Below are positions 44,250-52,392 of a DNA stretch of 64,000 nucleotides, piece by piece; within the stretch, counting starts at the first letter, position 1; every line of letters begins with the position of its first letter. A program made the translations under genes and the position numbers. Under the pieces are notes generated by a model. That model made no database searches, was not told where the DNA came from, and saw only the letters and a program-made list of their open reading frames with translations. The stretch covers positions 1 to 64,000 of the forward strand of contig JBHIYN010000016.1 of assembly GCA_041984235.1 (NCBI GenBank), given 5' to 3'. This DNA comes from JBHIYN01 sp041984235. GTDB taxonomy: Bacteria > Pseudomonadota > Gammaproteobacteria > Ga0077536.

Positions 44250-44933
44250 GTGGCTGACGTCACCACATGCCTCGCCGAGGTACGCCGGCGGCTGCGCGTA
44301 TGCGCGTCGCGTTACGGGCGCGATCCGGACTCGGTGGGGCTGGTCGCGGTCAGCAAGCGCCAGCCGGTCGCGGCCCTGCGTGCGGCGTTCGCCGCCGGCC
44401 AGCGCGCCTTCGGCGAGAACTACCTGCAGGAGGCGCTCGAGAAGCATCGCGCACTGGCCGATCTCGCGGGCCTGGAGTGGCATTTCATCGGCGCCATCCA
44501 GAGCAACAAGACGACCGACATCGCGCAGGCCTTCGACTGGGTCCACACCGTCGACCGCGCGCGCATCGCCGAGCGCTTGTCGGCCCGGCGCGACCCCGGC
44601 CGTGAGCCGCTCAACGTGCTGGTGCAAGTCAACATCAGTGGCGAGGCGAGCAAGGCAGGCGTTGCGCCGGCGGAGCTGCCCCGGTTGCTCGAACACGTCG
44701 CCGGCCTGCCGCGGCTGCGCCTGCGCGGCCTGATGGCACTGCCCGCACCCGAGCCGGACTTCCCGCGGCAACGTGCTGCCTTCGCCGCGCTGGCGGCGCT
44801 CGCGCGCGCCGCCCCCATGGCGCTGGACACGCTCTCCATGGGCACCAGCGAGGACTTCGAGGCGGCCATCGCCGAGGGCGCGACGCTGGTGCGCATCGGC
44901 ACCGCCGTGTTCGGACCGCGCGCCGGCGCCTGA
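44250..44933 (+). CDS. yggS: Pyridoxal phosphate homeostasis protein YggS
   Basis: A 227-residue PLP-binding TIM-barrel protein. The PLP lysine lies in VGLVAVSKRQPV, and GENYLQEALEKH, WHFIGAIQSNKT and LSMGTSEDFEAAIAEGATLVRIGTAVFG (in part: MGTSEDFEAAI) are family marks. It keeps free PLP balanced rather than catalysing a known reaction. GTG start. First gene of the yggS-proC-yggT-yggU run. Confidence 0.95.
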   Translation: MADVTTCLAEVRRRLRVCASRYGRDPDSVGLVAVSKRQPVAALRAAFAAGQRAFGENYLQEALEKHRALADLAGLEWHFIGAIQSNKTTDIAQAFDWVHTVDRARIAERLSARRDPGREPLNVLVQVNISGEASKAGVAPAELPRLLEHVAGLPRLRLRGLMALPAPEPDFPRQRAAFAALAALARAAPMALDTLSMGTSEDFEAAIAEGATLVRIGTAVFGPRAGA

Positions 44934-44985
44934 GCGCGCCCCGGTGCGTGCTAAGATTCGCGCGGTTCCTTCTCGACGTTCCCGC

Positions 44986-45804
44986 ATGTCTCCCATCTAC
45001 GCCTTCGTCGGCGGTGGCAACATGGGCCGCGCCCTGATCGGCGGCCTCGTCGCGGGCGGATGCCCGGCCCACCGAATCCGGGTCGCCGACCCCGACGCCG
45101 CCGCGCGCGAGAGCTGCGCCGCCTCGTTCGACGTGGGCGTGTTCGCTGACGCCGCGCAGGCCGTCGCCGACGCCGATGTCGTGGTGCTCGCGGTCAAGCC
45201 GCAGCAAATGCGCGAGGTGGCCCGCGGCGTGGTCGGGTCGTGCGGCGGTGGTGCCCTGTTCCTGTCGATCGCCGCCGGGATCACCTGCGGTCACCTGGCC
45301 CGGTGGCTGGGTGCGGACCGCGCCATCGTCCGTGCCATGCCCAACACGCCGGCACTGGTCGGCCGCGGCGCGGCGGTCCTGTTCGCCAACGCGGCGGTCA
45401 GCAACGCCCAGCGCGAGCACGCGCAGGCGCTGCTCGGCGCGGTCGGCAGCGCAGCGTGGGTGGACGACGAGGCCCTGATGGACGCGGTGACGGCGGTGTC
45501 CGGCAGCGGACCGGCCTACTTCTTCCTGTTCATGGAGCTGATCGAGAAGGTCGCCGTGGAGCTCGGCCTGCCGGCCGCGCTGGCGCGCGAGCTGACGCTG
45601 GACACCGCACTCGGCGCGGCCACCCTGGCGCGCGGCGCGAGCGAGCCGCCGGCCACGCTGCGGACGCGGGTGACCTCGCCCGGCGGCACCACCGAGCGCG
45701 CGCTGGCCGCCTTCGGCGACGGTGACCTGCAGGCCCTGGTGCGCCGCGCCCTGGTCGCTGCGCGCGATCGCTCGGTCGAGCTCGCGCAGGGCATCGAACG
45801 CTGA
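44986..45804 (+). CDS. proC: Pyrroline-5-carboxylate reductase
   Basis: A 272-residue enzyme, the last step of proline synthesis. The Rossmann motif FVGGGNMGRALIGGL is at the N-terminus; VLAVKPQQM, RAMPNTPALVGRG and AVSGSGPAYFF with RVTSPGGTTERAL near the C-terminus are diagnostic. Length matches E. coli ProC (269). A TAAGAT hexamer at 44952-44957 might be its -10. The stop overlaps the yggT start by one base. Confidence 0.96.
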   Translation: MSPIYAFVGGGNMGRALIGGLVAGGCPAHRIRVADPDAAARESCAASFDVGVFADAAQAVADADVVVLAVKPQQMREVARGVVGSCGGGALFLSIAAGITCGHLARWLGADRAIVRAMPNTPALVGRGAAVLFANAAVSNAQREHAQALLGAVGSAAWVDDEALMDAVTAVSGSGPAYFFLFMELIEKVAVELGLPAALARELTLDTALGAATLARGASEPPATLRTRVTSPGGTTERALAAFGDGDLQALVRRALVAARDRSVELAQGIER

Positions 45805-46379
45805 TGGGCGGCGGCTACTTCTCGAATGCGGGCGTGTTCCTGATCGACGTGCTGTTCGGTCTGTACATCTTCGCCGTGCTGCTGCGCTTCCTGTTCCAGC
45901 TCGTGCGCGCGGATTTCTACAACCCGCTGTGCCAGGCGATCGTTACCGTGACCAACCCGCCGCTGCGACCAATGCGCCGCTACATTCCGGCGATCCGCGG
46001 CCTCGACACCTCGTCCGTCCTGTTGCTGCTGGCGCTGCAGATGCTGAACACCTGGCTGGTTGCGCTGGTGCTCGGCGTGCAGCCCGCGTTCGGCGGCCTG
46101 CTGGTCATCGCCATCGCCGAGTTGCTGAGCAAGACGCTGTGGACCTTTCTCGGCGCCATCATCATCCAGGTCATCCTGAGCTGGGTCGCACAGGGCGCCT
46201 ACAACCCGGTGATCTCGGTCATCCACTCGCTGACCGAGCCGTTGCTGCGCCCGGCGCGCAACCTGATCCCGCCGCTGGGCGGCATCGATCTCTCGCCGAT
46301 GGCCGCGATCATCGTGCTGCAACTCGCGCAGATGCTGCTGGTCGCGCCCCTGCGCGATCTAGGCAGGACCCTGCTCTGA
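45804..46379 (+). CDS. yggT: YggT family integral membrane protein
   Basis: A 191-residue protein with two YGGT repeats, each a membrane helix pair ending in NPxxxP-type loops (FYNPLCQAIVTVTNPPLRPMRR and AYNPVISVIHSLTEPLLRPARN, each in part). About four membrane helices. Family function is unsettled; links to osmotic stress and cell division have been suggested in other bacteria. Co-transcribed with proC. Confidence 0.94.
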   Translation: MGGGYFSNAGVFLIDVLFGLYIFAVLLRFLFQLVRADFYNPLCQAIVTVTNPPLRPMRRYIPAIRGLDTSSVLLLLALQMLNTWLVALVLGVQPAFGGLLVIAIAELLSKTLWTFLGAIIIQVILSWVAQGAYNPVISVIHSLTEPLLRPARNLIPPLGGIDLSPMAAIIVLQLAQMLLVAPLRDLGRTLL

Positions 46380-46699
46380 CCACGACGCCCGGGCCCGGCT
46401 GGTATCGCTGGCAGGACGGCGACCTGCTGCTCGAGATTCGCGCCCGGCCGAACGCTCGCCGCAACGCCGTCGATGGCCTGCATGACGGCGCGGTGGCGGT
46501 GGCGGTGGCCGCCCCGGCGGTCGACGACAAGGCCAACCGTGCCCTGCTCGCACTGCTGGTCCGCGATTTCGGCATCGCCCGCTCGGGCGCGGTGCTCGAG
46601 CGCGGCCAGCGCGGGCGGCTCAAGCGCGTGCGCCTGCGCCGCCCGGCACGCCTGCCGGCCTGGTTCGCTGCGCTCGGCGGCATCCCCGGCGAGGCCTGA
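46376..46699 (+). CDS. yggU: YggU family protein (DUF167)
   Basis: A 107-residue small basic protein. The DUF167 motif appears as WYRWQDGDLLLEIRARPNARRN, then AVAAPAVDDKANRALLALL and RSGAVLERGQRGRLKRVRL (each shown in part). No ATG, GTG or TTG exists in frame before the conserved region; the only plausible start is a CTG overlapping the yggT stop (CTGA). Function unknown. The gene order yggS-proC-yggT-yggU is conserved. Confidence 0.87.
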   Translation: MTTTPGPGWYRWQDGDLLLEIRARPNARRNAVDGLHDGAVAVAVAAPAVDDKANRALLALLVRDFGIARSGAVLERGQRGRLKRVRLRRPARLPAWFAALGGIPGEA

Positions 46700-46738
46700 G
46701 CCCGCCGCACGTGGTTTGCCCCGCCTGACGCCAAACCT

Positions 46739-46744
46739 TAGACT
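46739..46744 (+). promoter_or_regulatory. Candidate -10 box for metXW
   Basis: TAGACT lies 35 bases before the metX ATG in an 80-base gap after yggU. No SAM riboswitch or MetJ-box array was recognised in the gap. Confidence 0.3.
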
Positions 46745-46779
46745 CTGCGGCCCTCCCTCCGCGCAATGCCTGCCCGCCG

Positions 46780-47922
46780 ATGCCCGAATCGATCCCTGCT
46801 GACAGCGTCGGCCTGGTGGTGCCCCGCAGCCACCACTTCGACCAGCCGCTGACGCTGGACTCCGGGGCGGTACTGCCGGTCTACGATCTCTGCTTCGAGA
46901 CCTACGGCGCGCTCAACGCGGCACGCAGCAACGCGGTACTGGTCTGTCACGCCCTGTCCGGCGATCACCACGCGGCCGGCTACCACCACGCCGAGGACCG
47001 CAAGCCGGGCTGGTGGGACAACTGCATCGGGCCGGGCAAGCCCATCGACACCAATCATTTCTTCGTCGTGTGCCCCAACAATCTCGGCGGCTGCGGCGGC
47101 TCGACCGGCCCGCTCTCGGTACGGCCCGGCAGCGGCAAGCGCTACGGCCCGGACTTCCCCATCGTCACCGTGCGCGACTGGGTCGAGAGCCAGGCGCGTC
47201 TCGCCGACGTCCTCGGCATCGAATGCTGGGCGGCGGTGATCGGCGGCAGCCTCGGCGGCATGCAGGTGCTGCAGTGGGCGATGGATTACCCCGCGCGCCT
47301 GCGCCACGCGCTGGTCATCGCGGCGGCGCCGCGGCTGTCGACGCAGAACATCGCCTTCAACGAGATCGCGCGCCAGGCTATCCGGTCCGATCCCGCCTTC
47401 CACGGCGGGCACTACTACGAACACGACGTCGTCCCCGAGCACGGTCTCAAGCTCGCGCGCATGATCGGCCACATCACCTACCTCTCCGACGACGTGCTGC
47501 ACACCCGCTTCGGCCGCGAGCTGCGCGAAGGCAAGATCAGCTTCGGCTACGACGTCGAGTTCGAGATCGAGTCCTACCTGCGCCACCAGGGGGAGTCCTT
47601 CGTCGGCCGCTTCGACGCCAACACCTACCTGCTGATGACGCGCGCGCTCGATTACTTCGACCCGGCCCAGGCCCACGGCGGCGACCTCACGCGCGCGGTG
47701 TCCGGCTGCCAGGCACGCTTCCTCGTGATCTCGTTCACCAGCGACTGGCGCTTCTCACCGGCACGGTCGCGCGAGATCGTACGCGCGCTGCTCGACTGCG
47801 ATCACGATGTCAGCTACGTCGAGATCGAGTCCGATCTCGGGCACGACTCCTTCCTCCTGCCGATCGAGCAGTACCACAAGGTGCTGCGGGTCTACTTCGA
47901 CCGCATGCGGGGCGAAGCGTGA
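46780..47922 (+). CDS. metX: Homoserine O-acyltransferase MetX
   Basis: A 380-residue alpha/beta hydrolase that acylates homoserine in methionine synthesis. The nucleophile is Ser157 in GGSLGGMQ; the acid and base are expected in FTSDWRFSP and SDLGHDSFLLP (Asp and His near 312 and 345). N-terminal YDLCFETYGALN and CHALSGDHH are typical. MetX homologues use acetyl- or succinyl-CoA, and many proteobacterial ones paired with MetW are succinyltransferases; motif reading cannot decide. Followed by metW with a GTGA overlap. Confidence 0.94.
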   Translation: MPESIPADSVGLVVPRSHHFDQPLTLDSGAVLPVYDLCFETYGALNAARSNAVLVCHALSGDHHAAGYHHAEDRKPGWWDNCIGPGKPIDTNHFFVVCPNNLGGCGGSTGPLSVRPGSGKRYGPDFPIVTVRDWVESQARLADVLGIECWAAVIGGSLGGMQVLQWAMDYPARLRHALVIAAAPRLSTQNIAFNEIARQAIRSDPAFHGGHYYEHDVVPEHGLKLARMIGHITYLSDDVLHTRFGRELREGKISFGYDVEFEIESYLRHQGESFVGRFDANTYLLMTRALDYFDPAQAHGGDLTRAVSGCQARFLVISFTSDWRFSPARSREIVRALLDCDHDVSYVEIESDLGHDSFLLPIEQYHKVLRVYFDRMRGEA

Positions 47923-48527
47923 ACCTCGCCGAGCTGCGCCCCGAGCATCGCCTGATCGCGGACTGGATCAGCGAGGGCGCGCGCGTGCTCGATCTGGGCT
48001 GCGGTGACGGCGCCTTCCTCGCCGCCCTGCAGCGCGAGAAGGGCGTTACCGGGTACGGCATCGAGATCGACCCGGACAACATCGCCGCCTGCCTCGAGCG
48101 CGGCGTCAACGTCATCCACACCAACCTCGACCAGGGCCTGTCGGATTTCGACGAGGACTCGTTCGATTTCGTGGTCATGATGCAGACTGTGCAGGCGATG
48201 CGCTCGCCGCACCGGGTGATCGAAGAAATCCTGCGTATCGGCCGTGAAGGTATCGTGACCTTCCCCAACATGGGGCACTGGCGCTGCCGCCTGCAGTTCG
48301 CACTCGGCAAGATGCCGGTCACCCGCCACCTGCCCAACACCTGGTACGACACGCCCAATATCCACATGTGCACGATCGAGGATTTCGACGCGCTGTGCGC
48401 CAACGCCCGCATCGAGGTCACCGAGCGCGCCATCGTCGACTCCCAGCACCGTGCGCTGATCGGCATGCAGCTGCTGCCCAACCTGCTGGCCGAGATCGCG
48501 GTCTACCGGATCCGCCAGCGCAGCTGA
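47919..48527 (+). CDS. metW: Methionine biosynthesis protein MetW
   Basis: A 202-residue SAM-dependent methyltransferase-fold protein. ARVLDLGCGDGAFL is the SAM motif; GVNVIHTNLDQGL, FPNMGHWRCRLQ and LPNTWYDTPNIHMCTIEDF are MetW hallmarks. It is required with MetX in Pseudomonas and other bacteria for homoserine acylation. GTG start overlapping the metX stop indicates coupling. Confidence 0.95.
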   Translation: MNLAELRPEHRLIADWISEGARVLDLGCGDGAFLAALQREKGVTGYGIEIDPDNIAACLERGVNVIHTNLDQGLSDFDEDSFDFVVMMQTVQAMRSPHRVIEEILRIGREGIVTFPNMGHWRCRLQFALGKMPVTRHLPNTWYDTPNIHMCTIEDFDALCANARIEVTERAIVDSQHRALIGMQLLPNLLAEIAVYRIRQRS

Positions 48528-48547
48528 GGCGCGCGGGCCATCACCGG

Positions 48548-49333
48548 TCAGCGGAAATCCTCGATCGCGGCGTCGTAGTCCATGATCAGCGGTGCGTGGT
48601 CCGAGAAACGCGCCGCCTTGTAGATGGACGCACGCTGCACCAGCGGGGCGAGCCCGGGCGTGACAATCTGGTAGTCGATACGCCAGCCCACGTTCTTGGC
48701 CCAGGCCTGGCCGCGGTTCGACCACCAGGTGTACTGCTCGGGCTCGGCGTTGACCGCACGGAAGGCGTCGACGTAGCCGACGTCGTCGAACAGGCGGGTC
48801 AGCCAGGCGCGCTCTTCGGGCAGGAAGCCGGAATTCTTGCGGTTGCCGCGCCAGTTCTTCAGATCGATCTCGCGGTGCGCGATGTTCCAGTCGCCGCACA
48901 AGACCCACTCGCGGCCGTCACCGCGACGCGCCTCCAGCCACGGCATGAACAGGTCCATGAACTTGAACTTCATCTGCTGGCGCTCCTCGCTGGAGGAGCC
49001 GGAGGGCAGGTAGAGCGAGGCCACCGAAAGCTTGCCGAAGTCGGCCTGCACGTAGCGACCCTCGCGGTCGAACTCGTCGAAGCCCAGGCCGTGCACGACG
49101 TTGTCCGGCTCGTGTCGCGAATACAGCGCGACGCCGCTGTAGCCCTTCTTCTCCGCGTCGCAGAACCAGGTGTGCCAGCGGCCCGGGCTGCGCACCTCGC
49201 GATCGAGCTGCTCCACCTGGGCCTTGGTTTCCTGCAGGCAGACGACGTCGGCGCGCTGGCGGGACAGCCAGGTGTGAAAGCCCTTGCCGTGGGCCGAGCG
49301 GATGCCGTTCAGATTGAGCGTGATGATGCGCAT
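48548..49333 (-). CDS. xthA: Exodeoxyribonuclease III (AP endonuclease)
   Basis: A 261-residue metal-dependent AP endonuclease and 3'-5' exonuclease of base excision repair. Motifs in order: LNLNGIRSA, CLQETK (metal Glu), YSGVALYS, GDWNIAHREIDL (Asp/Asn) and the final SDHAPL (catalytic Asp-His). Length is near E. coli ExoIII (268). Divergent from pyrE; ends 20 bases from the metW stop. Confidence 0.95.
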   Translation of the reverse strand: MRIITLNLNGIRSAHGKGFHTWLSRQRADVVCLQETKAQVEQLDREVRSPGRWHTWFCDAEKKGYSGVALYSRHEPDNVVHGLGFDEFDREGRYVQADFGKLSVASLYLPSGSSSEERQQMKFKFMDLFMPWLEARRGDGREWVLCGDWNIAHREIDLKNWRGNRKNSGFLPEERAWLTRLFDDVGYVDAFRAVNAEPEQYTWWSNRGQAWAKNVGWRIDYQIVTPGLAPLVQRASIYKAARFSDHAPLIMDYDAAIEDFR

Positions 49334-49386
49334 GCGCGCTCCCGTGCGATGGTCGTGGTGGCGGTGCAGGCGGTGGCCGGCGCCGC

Positions 49387-49392
49387 TATCAT
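49387..49392 (+). promoter_or_regulatory. Candidate -10 box for pyrE
   Basis: TATCAT lies 36 bases before the pyrE GTG in the 95-base divergent gap. No good -35 is visible. Confidence 0.3.
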
Positions 49393-49428
49393 AACGGCTG
49401 TTCCGCAGCCGAGCCGCAGATCTTTCCC

Positions 49429-50070
49429 GTGCAGGACTACCAACGCCGCTTCATCGACTTCGCGATCGAACGGGGCGCGCTGCGCTTCGGCGAGTTCACC
49501 CTCAAGTCCGGACGCGTCAGCCCCTATTTCTTCAACACCGGGGCGTTCGACTCGGGTCGCGCGCTGGCCGCCCTGGGGCGCGCTTACGCCGCCGCCATCG
49601 TCGACAGCGGCATCGCTTTCGACCTCCTCTTCGGCCCGGCCTACAAGGGCATTCCGCTGGGTGCGGCGATCGCGATCGCGCTCGAGACCGGGCACGGCCG
49701 CGACGTGCCGTTCTGCTTCAACCGCAAGGAGGCCAAGGATCATGGCGAGGGCGGCACCACCCTGGGCGCGCCGCTGGCCGGGCGGGTCCTGATCGTCGAC
49801 GACGTGATCTCCGCCGGCACTTCGGTCAACGAGTCGATGCGGCTGATCACGGCCGTTGGCGCCACCGCGGTGGGCGTCACGATCTCCCTGGACCGCCAGG
49901 AGCGCGGCAGCGGAACCCTTTCCGCGGCGCAGGAGGTCACGCGCACGCACGGCATTCCGGTGCACAGCATCGTCGGCCTCGCGGACATCGTCGACTACCT
50001 CGCCGAGCAGGGCGGTCATGCCACCGAGCTGGCCGCGATTGCGGCCTATCGCGCGCAATACGGGGTGTAG
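49429..50070 (+). CDS. pyrE: Orotate phosphoribosyltransferase
   Basis: A 213-residue enzyme making OMP from orotate and PRPP. FTLKSGRVSPYFFNTGAFDS near the N-terminus, CFNRKEAKDHGEGG and the PRPP motif RVLIVDDVISAGTS are diagnostic. Length equals E. coli PyrE. GTG start; the frame begins at this codon and MQDYQRRFIDFAI matches the family N-terminus. In Pseudomonas pyrE also lies near argB and algC. Confidence 0.96.
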   Translation: MQDYQRRFIDFAIERGALRFGEFTLKSGRVSPYFFNTGAFDSGRALAALGRAYAAAIVDSGIAFDLLFGPAYKGIPLGAAIAIALETGHGRDVPFCFNRKEAKDHGEGGTTLGAPLAGRVLIVDDVISAGTSVNESMRLITAVGATAVGVTISLDRQERGSGTLSAAQEVTRTHGIPVHSIVGLADIVDYLAEQGGHATELAAIAAYRAQYGV

Positions 50071-50192
50071 CCGGCAAGCGGGTTCAGGCCCTGTTCAGAC
50101 CCGCGCGCTACGCTAGTATAGTGATGAATCCAGTGACGAGGCCCACGCTCGCCGGCACAGCCGCCGGCGCGCAACGCGTCCAAGGTGATGCC

Positions 50193-50822
50193 ATGATCCG
50201 CAAGACCCCTCTCCATCGCGCCACCCCGGCGCTCGTCGCCCTGCTGCTCGCGGTTGCCGCGCCGGCCGGGGCCAAGATCAAGTGCTGGACGAACAGCGAG
50301 GGCGTACGCGAGTGCGGCAACGCCGTGCCGCCCGAATACGCGCAGCAGGGACACGAGACGCTCAACAAGCGCGGCATGACCGTGGGCGAGAAAGATCGCG
50401 CCAAGACCGTCGAGGAACTGGCCGAGGAACGCGAGCAGGAGAAAGCGGAGGCCGCGGCCAAGGCCGAGCGCAAGAAACGCGAGGCCGCCGACCGCGTGCT
50501 GCTCGCGACCTTCGCCTCCGAAGACGACCTGGTGCTGACCCGAGACGGCCAGATCGCCCACCTCGACTCCCAGATCCGGCTCACCAGCAGCCACATCGAG
50601 AAGCTGCAGAACAACCTCGACCAGATGATCGAGCGTGCCGCCGAAGTCGAACGCCGCGGCGAGACGCCGAGCGAGGAAATGGTCGCCAACATCGCGAGCG
50701 TGCGCGACCAGATCGAGGAGAACGAGACCTTCATCGCGACCAAGCGGCGCGAGCAGGAAGAGATCCGCGCCCGCTTCAACGCCGACATCGAGCGTTTCCG
50801 CGAGCTCAAGGGCAAACGCTGA
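50193..50822 (+). CDS. Exported coiled-coil protein with DUF4124-like N-terminus
   Basis: A 209-residue protein with a signal peptide (about 1-26, ending PAGA). The mature start KIKCWTNSEGVRECGNAVPPEY resembles the DUF4124 domain (short beta segment with two cysteines). From about 60 on the protein is highly charged and helical, with an Arg/Glu/Lys-rich coiled coil. Function unknown; periplasmic. The ATG with AAGGTG eight bases upstream is preferred to an upstream in-frame ATG that would add 24 residues before the signal. Confidence 0.83.
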   Translation: MIRKTPLHRATPALVALLLAVAAPAGAKIKCWTNSEGVRECGNAVPPEYAQQGHETLNKRGMTVGEKDRAKTVEELAEEREQEKAEAAAKAERKKREAADRVLLATFASEDDLVLTRDGQIAHLDSQIRLTSSHIEKLQNNLDQMIERAAEVERRGETPSEEMVANIASVRDQIEENETFIATKRREQEEIRARFNADIERFRELKGKR

Positions 50823-50837
50823 CCTGGCGCCGCGTTC

Positions 50838-51425
50838 TCAGGGCGCGAACAGGCCGGCACTCAGCAGCGCCCACTGCCGCTCCCAGTCGGCGGCCGGCGA
50901 GTGCGCGAACTCCTCGCGCACGAACTGGTCCAGGCGGCCGACGACGACGTTCAGCAACAGCCGCGCGGCGTCCGCGTCGCGCGTCGCATCGACCGCAGCG
51001 CCGTCCAGCGCACGCTCGCGCAGTACCTGGCGAAACTGCGTTTCGACGCGCGCGAAGAACTGCGCCACGCGGCGCCGCAGCCGCGCGTGCTCACCGACCA
51101 GAACGTCGCCGACCAGCAGCCGGGCAATGCCGGGATTGCGTTCGGCAAAGCGCAGCAGTGCCGTGGTCAGGTGCAGGCAGCGCACGCGCGCATCGGTCTG
51201 CTCGCGCATGACCTGGTTGAACAGGGCGAACACGGTGTCCTCGGCGAAGCCGATGAGGCCTTCGAACATCTGCGCCTTGCTCGCGAAATGACGATACAGC
51301 GCGGCCTCGGAGAAGCCCACCGCGGCGGCCAGGGCGGCGGTGGTGATGCGCGATCCCGGCCGTGATTCGAGCTCGCCGGCGAGGACTTCGAGAATCTGCT
51401 GGCGCCGGTTGGGTTTGTCGTTCAC
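50838..51425 (-). CDS. slmA: Nucleoid occlusion factor SlmA (TetR family)
   Basis: A 195-residue TetR-like DNA-binding protein that blocks FtsZ ring formation over the nucleoid. The N-terminal HTH reads RITTAALAAAVGFSEAALYRHFASKAQMFEGLI (in part: VGFSEAALYRHFASKAQM), the SlmA signature. Length is as in E. coli (198). Its ATG overlaps the argB stop by 4 bases. Confidence 0.94.
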   Translation of the reverse strand: MNDKPNRRQQILEVLAGELESRPGSRITTAALAAAVGFSEAALYRHFASKAQMFEGLIGFAEDTVFALFNQVMREQTDARVRCLHLTTALLRFAERNPGIARLLVGDVLVGEHARLRRRVAQFFARVETQFRQVLRERALDGAAVDATRDADAARLLLNVVVGRLDQFVREEFAHSPAADWERQWALLSAGLFAP

Positions 51426-52312
51426 TCGATGAGCGTGCCCACGCCTTCGTCGGTGAAGAGCTCGAGCAGCAACGCATGCTCGATGCGCCCGTCGATGATG
51501 TGTGCGCGCCGCACACCGTTGTCGACCGCGTCCAGCGCGCTGCCGATCTTGGGCAGCATGCCGCCGTGGATGGTGCCGTCGTCGATCAGCTCGCGCACGC
51601 GTTTCGCGCTGAGGCCGGTCAGCAGCTCGCCGTTGGCGCCGAGCAGTCCCGGCGTGTTGGTCAGCAGGATGAGCTTCTCGGCCTGCATGACCTCGGCGAT
51701 CTTGCCGGCCACCAGGTCCGCGTTGATGTTGTAGGACGCGCCGTCCTCGCCGACGCCGATGGGCGCGATGACCGGGGTGAAGTCCCCGGCATTGAAGAAG
51801 TCGAGCACCGCGCGGTTGACCCCGGCCACCTCGCCGACGTGGCCGAGGTCGATAATCTCCGAGGCCGCCGCCGCGGGGTCGCGCGGCGACAGGCTGAGCT
51901 TGCGCGCGACGATCAGCGGGCCGTCCTTGCCGGTGAGCCCGATGGCGCGCCCGCCGGCGGCGTTGATGAGGTTGACGATCTCCTTGTTGACCAGGCCGCC
52001 GAGCACCATCTCGACCACGTCCATGGTCTCCGCGTCGGTCACGCGCATGCCGTCGACGAAACGCGACTCCTTGCCGATGCGCTCGAGCAGGTGGCCGATC
52101 TGCGGGCCGCCGCCGTGCACCACGATGGGGTGCAGCCCGACCAGCTTCATCAGCACGATGTCACGCGCGAAGCTCGCCTTCAAGCGATCGTCGGTCATCG
52201 CGTTGCCGCCGTACTTGATGACGATGGTCTTGTCCTGGTAGCGCTGGATGTAGGGCAGCGCCGCGGTCAGGACGTGGGCGACGCTGGTGGCGTGAGTCGG
52301 ATTGAGCGACAT
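51422..52312 (-). CDS. argB: Acetylglutamate kinase
   Basis: A 296-residue amino acid kinase, second step of arginine synthesis. Motifs: IVIKYGGNAM, VHGGGPQIGHLLERIG, GLTGKDGPLI, and the C-terminal GGMLPKIGSALDAV. The longer N-terminal helix (about 1-25) is typical of hexameric, arginine-inhibited forms as in Pseudomonas. Placed between algC and slmA in the conserved order. Confidence 0.96.
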   Translation of the reverse strand: MSLNPTHATSVAHVLTAALPYIQRYQDKTIVIKYGGNAMTDDRLKASFARDIVLMKLVGLHPIVVHGGGPQIGHLLERIGKESRFVDGMRVTDAETMDVVEMVLGGLVNKEIVNLINAAGGRAIGLTGKDGPLIVARKLSLSPRDPAAAASEIIDLGHVGEVAGVNRAVLDFFNAGDFTPVIAPIGVGEDGASYNINADLVAGKIAEVMQAEKLILLTNTPGLLGANGELLTGLSAKRVRELIDDGTIHGGMLPKIGSALDAVDNGVRRAHIIDGRIEHALLLELFTDEGVGTLIE

Positions 52313-52392
52313 CGATGTTCCGTTACAGGGTCTCTCGCCGGGTCACTCGCGGACCCGCGCGGTGATGTGGCGACGGGCTCGCCGGCATCGTC

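Noticed and set aside
46700..46779. SAM riboswitch upstream of metX
   Set aside because: The 80-base gap is too short and lacks conserved riboswitch stems.
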